Positions 55,683 through 64,000 of a stretch of DNA of 64,000 nt are shown one piece after another (position 1 is the first letter of the stretch; the number at the start of each line of letters is the position of its first letter). The notes beneath the pieces were generated by a model. That model did no database searches, was not told the origin of the DNA, and saw only the letters and a list, made by a program, of their open reading frames with translations. The DNA comes from Planctomycetota bacterium (GTDB taxonomy: Bacteria; Planctomycetota; Planctomycetia; Pirellulales; Pirellulaceae): positions 1 through 64,000 of the forward strand of contig CAUJHS010000076.1 in the NCBI GenBank assembly GCA_963204915.1, written 5' to 3'. Made by a program: the position numbers and the translations under genes.

Positions 55683-57296
55683 TCAGGAATTAATACCCAA
55701 TGCTTGTAATAGCGAATTCATAATTGAGGTGGACGCCGAGTAAGGCTCATTAAAACTCCAAATGTTTCGCATCACGTCTACCATCAAAATGCCGGTAAAA
55801 GCCAACATCAAGGCAACCACTGCAAGGCTGCTGACTTGCCAAACACTGTAGGGCGCCTCCGGCATCTCATGCACGGGAAATTGAGCTTGTTGGCTCGGTG
55901 CCGCCACCGCGACCGGCTGTTGGCCCACGGGAGCCGCTACAAAACCACCCTCAAGAGGCTCTTCCGTAATAATCGCCTCACCGGCTTCCAGGCCCAACGG
56001 CGCCGCCCCACCCGCAATACCCCCAAGTTGGGTTGGAGCGTCTGCATCAAGAGCTTCGGTATCCAATGCGATTACCTGCGAACCGCTATCGGATTCATCC
56101 TCGATCGCCCCCTCTACAGGAGTAAGATCAAAATCTTCATCTGACTTGAGGTGCGTCGCAGCATCAGGATCGGCCAATTCATCATCAAGCGCGACAATAT
56201 CAATCTCTTCTGGCAATTGGAGTGCATCGGTGGACGACCCCCCCTCCAATTGCATGGCGTCCTCATCCTCCAGCATGAAACCGCTTTCACCGGGCGACGC
56301 CACCGAGATTCCACTTTCGTCGGCATTCGCCAAGTCAATGCCGCTGTCACTCGGCTTTGCCAAGTTGATTCCGCTGTCGCCGGCTAAGGCGATGTCACCA
56401 TCGAGCGCGCTTTCACCGTCCAGCACCAATTCCTCGTCACTTGCTAGATCCAGCGCAGAACCGCTATCAGAAACGTCGACATCCAAGTTGTCAGTTGCAA
56501 ACTCCAAATCGCTACTTCTGGACTTAACGTCGAGCCTTCCCGTATCTCCTGACGTAATATCACTGGCGCCAGCAAGCAAAAGATCTGATTCTCCGGCGCC
56601 TGCAAGAACCTCGGCGCCGAGATCCAAATCACTGTCGCCGGCAAGCTCTAAATCACTGCCGCCAAGCTTCTCCAAGTCGCTATCGGTAGGTTCAATGTCG
56701 CTCCCGCCAGCCATGGACAGGTCATCCTCCGAGCCCAACGATAAATCTTTCGCTTCCGCAGGCGCTTTGGCCTGGGCATGAGCCTGCCCCCCCGTCAGGG
56801 AAACACCGCTTTCCGGTGCGAGCCGCAGTTCGCCACTGTCGGCCGGTGGAACATCAAGACGTAAATCGCTCGCGCCAGCATGATCCGATTCGTCACCTTC
56901 CGATGCAAGGACCAAGTCGCTGTCGGCGCCGCCGGCACCTTCATCGTCGCCAATGATAGTGCTTGACGGATTTTCTGAGACGCCCAACTCCACCTCACTA
57001 ACAAGAATCGAGCTCGCGGCCCCGGTGTTTGCATCATCTTCGAGGTCGGGAGCTAAGGACTCAAAATCCAATGAGGAATCATCGAGTTCGCCGCCCCCCG
57101 GCGATGGTGAACCAACAGCCCCTAAGGTGATTCCGCGTTCATCGGCGTAACGCTCCAATTCATCCATCTTGAATTTCCATGCCGAACCGACGCGCACCCC
57201 GGCAATTTCGCGACGTGACTGCAAGTCACTCAATTGTTGCGGGGTGAGGTTCAGTAAACTCGCGGCTTCTTCAAGAGAAATCAGCTGGGCAGCCAT
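55683..57296 (-). CDS. Membrane-anchored HTH protein with acidic S-D-L repeats
   Basis: This 537-residue protein begins with an excisionase/MerR-like helix-turn-helix (residues 1-55: ISLEEAASLLNLTPQQLSDLQSRREIAGVRVGSAWKFKMDELERY). About 400 residues of acidic low-complexity repeats follow, such as SDLELAGDSDLDLG, SDSGINLAKPSDSGIDLA and DESGISVASPGESG. A single membrane segment lies near 487-510 (VSSLAVVALMLAFTGILMVDVM). The DNA-binding domain would be cytoplasmic and tethered by a flexible acidic linker. Function is unknown. Repeats may expand or contract between strains. Confidence 0.78.
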   Translation of the reverse strand: MAAQLISLEEAASLLNLTPQQLSDLQSRREIAGVRVGSAWKFKMDELERYADERGITLGAVGSPSPGGGELDDSSLDFESLAPDLEDDANTGAASSILVSEVELGVSENPSSTIIGDDEGAGGADSDLVLASEGDESDHAGASDLRLDVPPADSGELRLAPESGVSLTGGQAHAQAKAPAEAKDLSLGSEDDLSMAGGSDIEPTDSDLEKLGGSDLELAGDSDLDLGAEVLAGAGESDLLLAGASDITSGDTGRLDVKSRSSDLEFATDNLDVDVSDSGSALDLASDEELVLDGESALDGDIALAGDSGINLAKPSDSGIDLANADESGISVASPGESGFMLEDEDAMQLEGGSSTDALQLPEEIDIVALDDELADPDAATHLKSDEDFDLTPVEGAIEDESDSGSQVIALDTEALDADAPTQLGGIAGGAAPLGLEAGEAIITEEPLEGGFVAAPVGQQPVAVAAPSQQAQFPVHEMPEAPYSVWQVSSLAVVALMLAFTGILMVDVMRNIWSFNEPYSASTSIMNSLLQALGINS

Positions 57297-57630
57297 GGGA
57301 TTTTCGACGTCAATGGAATAAGGAAAACGCGCAGTCGCAGCAAGATTAGAGACTATTTTGCGAACCGCACGGGCGTAAGACTGAGTCGTAAGTTATTGTC
57401 GTCGTGAAACTAAACGCTATTCCCATTCTAAAAGCAGGCGGGCCGGATTCAAGCATTAACCGCCACAATGCCATAGTTTCTCCACGCATCGCTGCACGTT
57501 GTGAGCGGTAAAACGCGAGAAAGCCGCCTCGGTCGGCAGCTTTTTTTGATGAATAGTCCGGTTTTGATAAGTAGGGCGAACAAGGCACTGCTAGGACGAA
57601 GATCCTTATCAAACCTTCCCGCTACCAATT
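57297..57630. other. Intergenic region between efp and the HTH protein
   Basis: About 330 bases. GCCG-CCTCGGT-CGGC (57523-57537) followed by seven T (57541-57547) resembles an intrinsic terminator on the plus strand, although no plus-strand gene precedes it. On the minus strand, TTTC follows the hairpin, so it may end efp transcripts weakly. No gene is supported. Confidence 0.35.
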
Positions 57631-58200
57631 TCAAATATTGACTCGCTCAACATACTCCCCTGTCCGGGTGTCGACTTTGATCACGTTGCCAATTTCAATG
57701 AATGCGGGGCAAATGATCTCGGCTCCGGTTTCTACCTTTACAGGCTTTGTAACATTGGTTGCGGTGTCGCCCTTAACCCCCGGTTCGCAATACTCGACCC
57801 TTAATTCAATATGATTTGGCGGAGATATGGTAATTGGATTTCCATTGTAAAGCACAATGGAGCACTTAATCCCCTCTTTGAGGTACTTCCAATTATCGCC
57901 GACCTGATCCTCGCTCAATTCATACTGGTCGAAGGTGGAATTGTTCATAAATACGAACGTATCGCCTTGGTGATAGAGGTATTGTGTTTCCACTTCCTCC
58001 ACGTCTGCGGCCTCCAAGGTTTCGCCGCCTCGATACGTGCGGCTTAGTACAGTGCCGCGTACAAGGTTTCTCAACCGGCATTCATATAGCGCATTCCCTT
58101 TACCAGGTTTGCGAAAGTTCATTTCAATCATCAGGTAAGGTTCACCATCAATTTGAACCTTTAAACCTTTGCGAAACTCGCTGGTCTTGTAAACGGGCAC
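57631..58200 (-). CDS. efp: Elongation factor P
   Basis: This 189-residue three-domain protein has the modifiable lysine at exactly position 34, in RKPGKGNALYECRLRNL. Domain II and III segments are EVETQYLYHQGDTFVFMNNSTFDQYELSE, GNPITISPPNHIELRVEYCEPGVKGDTATN, and GAEIICPAFIEIGNVIKVDTRTGEYVERV. EF-P rescues ribosomes stalled on polyproline. Lys34 is the site of beta-lysylation in species with EpmA/EpmB, and an epmB-like gene lies divergently 123 bases away. It coexists with EfpL at 35505. Confidence 0.97.
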   Translation of the reverse strand: MPVYKTSEFRKGLKVQIDGEPYLMIEMNFRKPGKGNALYECRLRNLVRGTVLSRTYRGGETLEAADVEEVETQYLYHQGDTFVFMNNSTFDQYELSEDQVGDNWKYLKEGIKCSIVLYNGNPITISPPNHIELRVEYCEPGVKGDTATNVTKPVKVETGAEIICPAFIEIGNVIKVDTRTGEYVERVNI

Positions 58201-58323
58201 GAGCGATCCTCTCTTCCGCCGTAGCGGTTGTAAATTGTTCTGAGCGGCGTTGGGCGTTGCGAGCTTAACCGAGGGGCGATAGAAACAAGCTAGGCCCCTT
58301 AGGACTTGTACTCACTCATTTTT

Positions 58324-59352
58324 ATGCCAAGTGCCGGTCATTCCGTCAATTCCTTCTCAAACGATGGTTACTGTACGACTCCCACGTGGCGCGAGGCAAT
58401 AAAACTTGCGGTGCGAGATCCTGTTGTTTTATACCGCCAGCTACGAATACCAGTTACCCAAAGTAACGAAATCGCTCTTGCGTCGCGCCAGTTTCCGGTC
58501 TTTGCTCCCCTGGAATTCATCGCCCGCATGCGGCCAGGCGACCCCCATGATCCCCTATTACGGCAGGTGCTGCCTGGGCCCGAAGAACAACATGTCACGC
58601 CAACATTCGTAACCGACCCGGTCGACGACCTGCGGTTTGAGATCGCTCCAGGTCTTTTGCATAAGTACGTCGGCCGAGCCTTGTTGATTGTAACGGGCGC
58701 ATGTGCGGTCCATTGTCGCTATTGTTTTCGTCGGCATTTTCCCTATGAAACGACGCCCGCCTCGCCGAAGGCCTGGGAAGCCGCGCTAACGAGAATCGCG
58801 AATGATTCCACCCTAGAAGAAGTCATTCTGAGCGGCGGCGACCCGTTAACGCTTCAAGACGCTTCGCTGGAGTACCTTGCTCAACGTCTCGAAGCAATTC
58901 CGCACGTCCAGCGGTTAAGAATACATACGCGACTTCCCATTGTCATTCCTCAACGGGTCACTTCGGAACTCTTGGGATGGCTGCACGGGACGCGGCTCAC
59001 ACCCATCGTAGTTGTCCATGCGAATCATCCAGCCGAAATTGATGAGGCGACGGCCAACGCCTTAACGCGGCTTGGTTCTGGCGGTGCAATGGTTCTCAAC
59101 CAAGCAGTGCTCTTGCGCGGTGTTAATGACTGCTCCGAAACGCTTGCTCGACTTTCTCGACGCCTGATCGAACTGCGAGTGCTGCCCTATTACTTGCACC
59201 AATTGGATCGTGTGTCTGGCGCGGCGCATTTCGAAGTACCCATCGCACGTGGTCGCGAAATCATGGAGGAACTTCATCGCAAACTGCCTGGTTATGCGAT
59301 CCCTCGATATGTGCAGGAAGTGCCGGGTGCGCCTGGGAAGACATGGTTGTAA
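58324..59352 (+). CDS. epmB: EF-P beta-lysylation protein EpmB (lysine 2,3-aminomutase-like radical SAM)
   Basis: From ATG 58324 the product is 342 residues; a TTG 18 bases earlier is in frame. The radical SAM cluster motif CxxxCxxC is CAVHCRYCFRRHFPYE. GGDPLTLQDASLEYLAQRLEAIPHVQRLRIHTRLP and LRGVNDCSETLARLSRRLIELRVLPYYLHQLDRVSGAAHFEVP are typical of the KamA/EpmB family. EpmB converts alpha-lysine to beta-lysine for attachment to EF-P Lys34 by EpmA. Divergent placement from efp supports EpmB over a catabolic KamA; it also lacks the extra length of KamA. Confidence 0.9.
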   Translation: MPSAGHSVNSFSNDGYCTTPTWREAIKLAVRDPVVLYRQLRIPVTQSNEIALASRQFPVFAPLEFIARMRPGDPHDPLLRQVLPGPEEQHVTPTFVTDPVDDLRFEIAPGLLHKYVGRALLIVTGACAVHCRYCFRRHFPYETTPASPKAWEAALTRIANDSTLEEVILSGGDPLTLQDASLEYLAQRLEAIPHVQRLRIHTRLPIVIPQRVTSELLGWLHGTRLTPIVVVHANHPAEIDEATANALTRLGSGGAMVLNQAVLLRGVNDCSETLARLSRRLIELRVLPYYLHQLDRVSGAAHFEVPIARGREIMEELHRKLPGYAIPRYVQEVPGAPGKTWL

Positions 59353-59484
59353 CGACCGTCAGACGCCCTACTTACGCCTCGCCAGCATCGCTTTATAATG
59401 ATCGCACCTTGAAAATAGAGCCTATGAGGAGAAACGGCGAATCCTCGGGGTTTGACTTATTGTTCGTCTAACGGAGCATGCACG

Positions 59485-60741
59485 ATGGAATACGGATTTG
59501 GTGTGATCGGTTGCGGCATGATCGCCAAGTTTCACGCAAGTGCGATCGCCGATCTTCCCAATGCGCGGCTGGTTGCATGCTTCGATAGTTTTCCCGCGGC
59601 CGCGGATCGGTTCGCCGAACAACAAAATTGTCGTGCATATCATGATCTGAAAAAGATGTTGGCGGATCCCGAAGTTCACGTCGTCACCATTTGTACGCCA
59701 AGCGGCGCCCATATGGAGCCGGCGGTCGCCGCAGCGAAAGCCGGAAAGCACGTCATCGTCGAAAAGCCGCTTGAAATTACGTTGAAACGTTGCGACAAAA
59801 TCATTCAAGCCTGTGAAAAAGCTGGCGTGACGTTATCGGCGATTTTTCCTTCGCGTTTTCATGAGTCGTCTCGATTAATCAAGAACGCGATCGACGCTGG
59901 CCGATTTGGACGTTTGACCTTGGGTGACGCTTTCGTCAAATGGTTCCGCACTCAGGAGTACTACGATAGCGGCGCTTGGCGCGGCACATGGCAGCTTGAC
60001 GGTGGTGGAGCGCTAATGAATCAGGCGATTCATAGCGTTGATCTTCTGACGTGGCTCATGGGCCCTGTGAGCGAGATAGGCGCCGTCACCGACACTTTAG
60101 CCCATGAGCGAATTGAAGTTGAAGACGTTGCGGCGGCCACTGTGCGCTTTCAAAACGGAGCCGTTGGCGTGATCGAAGCAACGACGGCCGCCTACCCTGG
60201 TTATTTGAAACGAATCGAGATTCACGGGTCCGAGGGATCCGCAGGGCTAGAGGAAGAAGATATCCGTCTGTGGGACTTCAAGAATGCGGCGGAAGAGGAC
60301 GCAAGTATCCGCGAACGAATGGCCGGTAAAACGCAAACGGGCGGAGGCGCCGCTGATCCTTCGGCGATTGGCCATCATGGCCACATGCTTCAATTTCGCG
60401 ACGTTTTGGAAGCGATCGAAACCGGCCGGAAGCCCTTAATTGACGGCCATGAAGGCCGGCGCAGCGTGGAGATTATTCTGGCCATCTACAAAGCCGCGGA
60501 AATCGGTAAATCAGTTCAATTGCCGCTTAAGAACGATCCAACGCTAAAGGCCCGATCGAAAAAGAAGTCCGACATGATCGCTGCCGCAGATGCAGCCAAT
60601 GCGTCACCTTCCAGCGAGCCTGTCCAAGAGGAGACGCCTCAAACCCCGACGGAGCCGACCAATTCCCATGATCAACCGGCGCCCGAAACACTTAAGGCAT
60701 CCAACGGCGACTCACAGTTCCAAGGGGAAGTCGCTCAGTAG
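59485..60741 (+). CDS. Gfo/Idh/MocA family oxidoreductase
   Basis: From ATG 59485, with GGAG upstream, the product is 418 residues. The Rossmann start reads FGVIGCGMIAKFHASAIADLPNARLVACFD; then VHVVTICTPSGAHMEPAVAAAKAGKHVIVEKPLEIT with the catalytic EKP motif. The substrate domain has GGGALMNQAIHSVDLLTWLMGPV. A C-terminal tail of about 60 residues is Ser/Pro/Glu-rich and non-conserved. It is probably an NAD(P)-dependent dehydrogenase of a sugar or cyclitol; the substrate cannot be read from sequence. It is convergent with, and overlaps by 30 bases, the M24 peptidase gene. Confidence 0.93.
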   Translation: MEYGFGVIGCGMIAKFHASAIADLPNARLVACFDSFPAAADRFAEQQNCRAYHDLKKMLADPEVHVVTICTPSGAHMEPAVAAAKAGKHVIVEKPLEITLKRCDKIIQACEKAGVTLSAIFPSRFHESSRLIKNAIDAGRFGRLTLGDAFVKWFRTQEYYDSGAWRGTWQLDGGGALMNQAIHSVDLLTWLMGPVSEIGAVTDTLAHERIEVEDVAAATVRFQNGAVGVIEATTAAYPGYLKRIEIHGSEGSAGLEEEDIRLWDFKNAAEEDASIRERMAGKTQTGGGAADPSAIGHHGHMLQFRDVLEAIETGRKPLIDGHEGRRSVEIILAIYKAAEIGKSVQLPLKNDPTLKARSKKKSDMIAAADAANASPSSEPVQEETPQTPTEPTNSHDQPAPETLKASNGDSQFQGEVAQ

Positions 60742-61830
60742 TTCAACGCCGGTCTCCGTGACGAGATAGTCGTTTTCAATCCGCAAACCCGCGTTGAGCG
60801 GTGCCGCGTAAAGTCCTGGCTCCGCCGTAAAGACATCGCCTACCTCCAGCGTGTCGTCCCAGTTTGGATTCAAATGCGGCGCCTCATGCGGAAACATTCC
60901 AATTCCGTGCCCAAGGTGATGATTGAAAACGCCCAGTGGAGCATCGTCCAACATGGCTTGCGCTTCGCCAAATAGTTCCTTGGCGCTTTTTCCAGGCTTC
61001 GCGGTCTCCTGGACATGCTGCAAGACGCGAGTTACATGTTCCCAAGCCGTATGTTGTTCCTCGGTCACATTGGTGACCGCGATGGTTCGGGCATTGTCGG
61101 CGAAGTAACCACGAAAGGCCGGGCCGAGATCGAGAATGTACAGTTCACCGGCTTGCGCCTTCTTATCATGACGTGGCGGACCGCCGCGAGAAGCACATTG
61201 GTAATCGTTACCTGTCGCGGTTAACATCTCGCCAAGTTCTTCAACCGCTGCGGCCTGTAATTGGTTAAACACCTCCAACTCGCCAACGCCCGGAGCGATG
61301 ATTTGCCGCGCCCGCTCATACATACGCCCTGTCGCGGCAATCGCCTTCTTGATGAGCGCTAGTTCATCTGGGTCTTTGCGCCGACGGAAGTAGTATAGGG
61401 TGGGCTCGATGTCACAAATTTGGGCCGAGAACGCATTTGCTAAATGCGGCCCAAAGGAGGAAAACTCGACCCCCATACGCTTTGGGCTCTTTTTACGGTT
61501 CAGCGCCGATCGCAAAACCTCGCTTATCGCGTGTCGCTGATCGTTCCGCAGCGTTGAATGCCACTTCGCCTCATAAGTGACAATCTCATCCGCCGCGGAC
61601 GATTCAGGCGCTTTCTGCGGCGCTACGAGGATTAGTTCACCGTCTTGCGTCAGGACGGCGCAGCTCTGAAAGATCCATGCGAATCGCACGCCCGAAAGCC
61701 ATTGGACGTGTTCGGGCTGTGTCACGATCGCCCAATCGAGATTTTGTTCCTGAAGATGCGTCAACAAACGTTGCTGGCGACTTCGACAATACTCCAAATT
61801 CACTGCGTAAGGATCTACCATAGAAACCAT
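60712..61830 (-). CDS. M24 family metallopeptidase (Xaa-Pro aminopeptidase-like)
   Basis: The ATG at 61830 gives 372 residues; 61821 or an upstream start at 61875 are possible. The N-terminal creatinase-like domain reads RQQRLLTHLQEQNLDWAIVTQPEHVQWLSGVRF. The pita-bread domain carries metal ligands in LDLGPAFRGYFADNARTI (Asp, Asp), HHLGHGIGMFPHE (His), FTAEPGLY (Glu) and RIENDYLVTE (Glu). It would release N-terminal residues before proline. No signal peptide is seen, so it is cytoplasmic. Its 3' end overlaps the Gfo/Idh/MocA gene tail to tail. Confidence 0.92.
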   Translation of the reverse strand: MVSMVDPYAVNLEYCRSRQQRLLTHLQEQNLDWAIVTQPEHVQWLSGVRFAWIFQSCAVLTQDGELILVAPQKAPESSAADEIVTYEAKWHSTLRNDQRHAISEVLRSALNRKKSPKRMGVEFSSFGPHLANAFSAQICDIEPTLYYFRRRKDPDELALIKKAIAATGRMYERARQIIAPGVGELEVFNQLQAAAVEELGEMLTATGNDYQCASRGGPPRHDKKAQAGELYILDLGPAFRGYFADNARTIAVTNVTEEQHTAWEHVTRVLQHVQETAKPGKSAKELFGEAQAMLDDAPLGVFNHHLGHGIGMFPHEAPHLNPNWDDTLEVGDVFTAEPGLYAAPLNAGLRIENDYLVTETGVELLSDFPLEL

Positions 61831-61904
61831 CGTGAGCAGTTGATGGTCGCGAGCGTTGTTACGTTCGAGCGCCAAGTGACGCGCAAGGAGCGTGACCAGG
61901 TGAC

Positions 61905-63116
61905 TTACTTTGATTCGTTAAAATAGATTTTGACGTTGTGCGTTTGTCGGCCCACGGCCACGATATCGGGTTTTCCATCATTGTTCATGTCGCCTACAGC
62001 AAGATCTTCTACGGCCACACTGCCAGGGTCCACCATCTGCCGCTCCCAACGTTGACCGCTCGCATCCTGGGGGTCGTAAATGCGAATGCCGCAAGGGTGC
62101 TGAGGATCCTTATTATCGCGCACTCCGATGATAAGCTCCTCATCTTCATCGCTGTCAAGGTTTGCGCACCATACCGCGTGTCCCCACTGTAACTCTTCAT
62201 CGAGCACTCGGCGGGTCCACAGCCATTCGCCTGTTTTTGGCTGAGGTTCTTTGGGCCGTGCATAAACGACAATCTGATTTCCATGCCAGGGTTCGATCGT
62301 CGCAATGTAATCGCCTCCCCCGGCCAGCAAACCGTGTTTAATTTCACTAGCGCCACGATTCGGCGAAGTTTCTTGGTTTCCTGTACCAATCCGTGTGCTT
62401 CGCCAAGAGCCGTCATCATTTCTCTCTAACAAATTCACTCCCTCAAAACTCACCACAAGCAAGTCAAGTTTGCCATCTTTGTTAAGGTCGGTTGCGACAA
62501 AGTTGTGCGTTACATGCAATTCATTGGAGATAACCTGCGGCTCCCAAGAGCCTCGCACTGGGTCATTCGGAATAGAATACGACAACAGCCGCACGCCCTG
62601 TTCCTGGAAGTGAGGGCGACTTGAGTTTCGCCCCAAGAGCGGCGCCACAATCAACTCTTGGCGGTTGTCGCCGTCCAGATCCAACCACTGCATGCGATGC
62701 ACGGTTGGCTCTTCCCCAATGGGATGCAACGTCCAAGGTGCGGTCACGTTTACTCCCTGCTGAATCCAGGCGATTTGGCCACCTTGCGTGGTATTGAGCG
62801 TCCAATCGGCGCCGAGAGCGAAGTCAAGTTTTCCATCGCCGTCAATATCGTGTGGCGCAAAACATACGTTATCCGGTTTGGTCTGCCCCTCGATGAGCAC
62901 GTGTTCTTGCCAGGTTGGGTTCTCCAACCAAAGAATGCGTGTTTTGTCGACAATCGCGATATCCAACCGATCGTCATCGTTCATATCAATTAACCGAACC
63001 GCGTACCCGACGCCTAGTTTGGTCGGAAGTTCGATTGCGTTCAGGGGTACTTCGCCACTCGCCGCTGAAGCCAAAGTGATACACAGCAGCATACAAAACC
63101 CAATTGCATTTCGCAT
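61905..63116 (-). CDS. Secreted FG-GAP/VCBS repeat protein
   Basis: From ATG 63116 the product is 403 residues; 63128 is also in frame. A signal peptide (RNAIGFCMLLCITLASAASG) is followed by FG-GAP-like repeats with Ca-binding DxDxDG-type loops: DMNDDDRLDIAIV, DIDGDGKLDFALG, DLDGDNRQELIVA, DLNKDGKLDLLVV, NLDSDEDEELIIG and DMNNDGKPDIVAV. These fold as a seven-bladed propeller. The protein is exported; ligand unknown. It lies just upstream of the M24 gene on the same strand. Confidence 0.9.
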   Translation of the reverse strand: MRNAIGFCMLLCITLASAASGEVPLNAIELPTKLGVGYAVRLIDMNDDDRLDIAIVDKTRILWLENPTWQEHVLIEGQTKPDNVCFAPHDIDGDGKLDFALGADWTLNTTQGGQIAWIQQGVNVTAPWTLHPIGEEPTVHRMQWLDLDGDNRQELIVAPLLGRNSSRPHFQEQGVRLLSYSIPNDPVRGSWEPQVISNELHVTHNFVATDLNKDGKLDLLVVSFEGVNLLERNDDGSWRSTRIGTGNQETSPNRGASEIKHGLLAGGGDYIATIEPWHGNQIVVYARPKEPQPKTGEWLWTRRVLDEELQWGHAVWCANLDSDEDEELIIGVRDNKDPQHPCGIRIYDPQDASGQRWERQMVDPGSVAVEDLAVGDMNNDGKPDIVAVGRQTHNVKIYFNESK

Positions 63117-63468
63117 TTTACGAGTCAACTCCCAAGGGACCGTGTTTCCTGCTTAGTGGTAATAAACATTAAACGGCTACCAAACGCAAACGCTTTTTCG
63201 CAAGTCAAACGAATACCGCACGTCCGCGCACGTGGTCGTATCATGGAGGGCCCACGAAAGCGTTAAGCTTTCACCGGTCTTCGCATTTTAAACGACGGAT
63301 TCTAATGACAGTTCCTTCTGTGACGGATTTAGCGAATCTTCATACAACCGTACTCAGAAAAATCCGAATTATTAACACAGATTCACTTCGCCGAGCGGTG
63401 TCACGCCATGAACTGCCCAAGGGACGCCACTTTCGCAGTTTGCTACTGCGCATGCCTATGAGTTTGGA
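63117..63468. other. Intergenic region between divergent FG-GAP and porin genes
   Basis: About 350 bases with a 67-residue plus-strand ORF (63305-63508) that overlaps the porin start in another frame and is not convincing. It should carry divergent promoters. Confidence 0.35.
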
Positions 63469-64000
63469 ATGCGATCGTTCGGTAAATCGATTACGTCAAT
63501 CACGTTAACATTTTTTAGCATTCTCGGAATGCAAAGAATGGCGTTCTCCTTTGAACCAACGGTTCAAACCGCCCTTCCAGCTTCATCGATCGCCCTTGAC
63601 GAGGACAGCGATGAGAAATCCCTCGAGGATCGCTTCGACGCGTTGGAAAAAGAATTCAAGGAACAACAAGAAACCATTGACGACTTGAAATCTGACATCG
63701 AAACGGCGGTCAATCCCGGTCATTCCGACGCGAGCATGAAGGTGGTCGGCCGCATACACATGGATTACTGGACTTATCCGCACTCGGAGCCAGGAATCAA
63801 TCTGATTGAAACAGGCAACCCCGCGATTAGTCCCCAAGACGTACTTGGCTTCCGGCGTTTACGTTTTGGAGTGCGCGGCGATTTGCCCTCCAATATGGAG
63901 TATCGCATCGAAATGGAGTTTGCCGGCGGCAATGACGTTGAGTTTCGCGACGCCTGGCTTGGGTGGAACGATCTTCCAATTTTTCAAAAACTACTCATCG
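63469..64000 (+). CDS. Porin, phosphate-selective O/P-like (partial, runs off window)
   Basis: From ATG 63469 the frame is open to the window end (177 codons). Residues 1-26 are a signal peptide (RSFGKSITSITLTFFSILG). A coiled-coil segment (LEDRFDALEKEFKEQQETIDDLKSDIE region) follows, as is common in planctomycete and other porins with an N-terminal helical stalk. The barrel start reads VVGRIHMDYWTYP, FRRLRFGVRGDLPSNMEYRIEMEFAGG and FRDAWLGWNDLP. These strands resemble the OprO/OprP porin family. A later ATG (63529 or 63538) is possible but would break the signal peptide. The 3' part lies outside the window. Confidence 0.85.
   Translation, partial: MRSFGKSITSITLTFFSILGMQRMAFSFEPTVQTALPASSIALDEDSDEKSLEDRFDALEKEFKEQQETIDDLKSDIETAVNPGHSDASMKVVGRIHMDYWTYPHSEPGINLIETGNPAISPQDVLGFRRLRFGVRGDLPSNMEYRIEMEFAGGNDVEFRDAWLGWNDLPIFQKLLI

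Noticed and set aside
56146-56781. 211-residue Ser/Pro-rich plus-strand ORF
   Set aside because: It is the mirror of the acidic repeat region of the HTH protein; repeats commonly give long antisense ORFs.
57523-57547. Terminator-like hairpin with a T-run on the plus strand as evidence for a small RNA
   Set aside because: The stem is only 4 bp and no promoter or conserved structure is visible to its left.
63305-63508. 67-residue plus-strand ORF
   Set aside because: Overlaps the porin signal peptide in another frame, and the porin reading is better supported.

Overview
The window comes from a planctomycete, most likely of the Pirellulales type. The evidence is the gene families present: a BBP7 outer-membrane barrel, PSCyt1/DUF1549/DUF1553 and DUF1501 proteins, a PVC-type CxxCH dehydrogenase, an SHD1-domain protein, and the tetrahydromethanopterin C1 genes fae and mtdB. 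Base composition is moderate and genes lie on both strands, mostly singly or in units of two to four. No prophage, CRISPR array or integron is visible. The only mobile DNA is an IS630-type transposase tail at the left edge.

Layout. 1-615: IS630 transposase 3' end next to a 5'-truncated TIGR00300 gene. 1.1-3.8 kb: yqgE, tRNA-Leu(GAG) and a BBP7 barrel. 3.8-12.5 kb: a four-gene minus-strand cluster of secreted DUF1501, CxxCH and DUF1549/1553 proteins. 12.7-16.2 kb: rpsT, a TPR protein, a GDPD phosphodiesterase and frr. 16.7-22.3 kb: ECF sigma factor with probable anti-sigma, acpS and a zinc-ribbon/heme/SHD1 membrane protein. 22.3-25 kb: a lipoprotein and two clpP paralogues. 25.4-32.4 kb: ettA, a GT39 glycosyltransferase, a small membrane protein and a psd-pssA-pmtA phospholipid block. 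32.56-32.98 kb: a 57-residue lysine-rich protein and a 78-residue Rdx/SelW-like protein interrupted by an in-frame UGA, read here as a selenoprotein. 33-37.7 kb: a redoxin/heme/copper-monooxygenase/GAF-like fusion, then efpL, two uncharacterised proteins and proC. 37.9-47.5 kb: M1 peptidase-barrel fusion, lexA, fae, mtdB, a zinc-ribbon protein, a sulfite-oxidase-like/pentapeptide fusion, hemH, tRNA-Glu(TTC) and csrA. 47.9-57.3 kb: a stand-alone NuoI, DUF2203, the System II cytochrome c maturation pair (CcsA, ResB with a YWTD propeller) and a membrane-anchored HTH repeat protein. 57.6-64 kb: efp divergent from epmB, a Gfo/Idh/MocA oxidoreductase, an M24 peptidase, an FG-GAP protein and the start of a porin.

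How they fit together. Four proteins carry CxxCH heme sites (5361-7850, 9408-12515, 19666-22314, 33066-35384). The CcsA/ResB pair at 49-55 kb is the type of machinery that attaches such hemes, and hemH makes the heme. fae and mtdB are consecutive steps of H4MPT-linked formaldehyde oxidation. psd, pssA and pmtA would make phosphatidylserine, phosphatidylethanolamine and methylated lipids. efp with epmB, plus efpL, give two parallel EF-P systems.

The most notable signal is the UGA-containing Rdx gene at 32742-32978. It has a CxxU motif, continuous family-like coding sequence after the UGA, and a hairpin just downstream that fits the bacterial SECIS pattern. It is split by an ordinary ORF call. 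All assignments are from reading the sequence; no database search was run.
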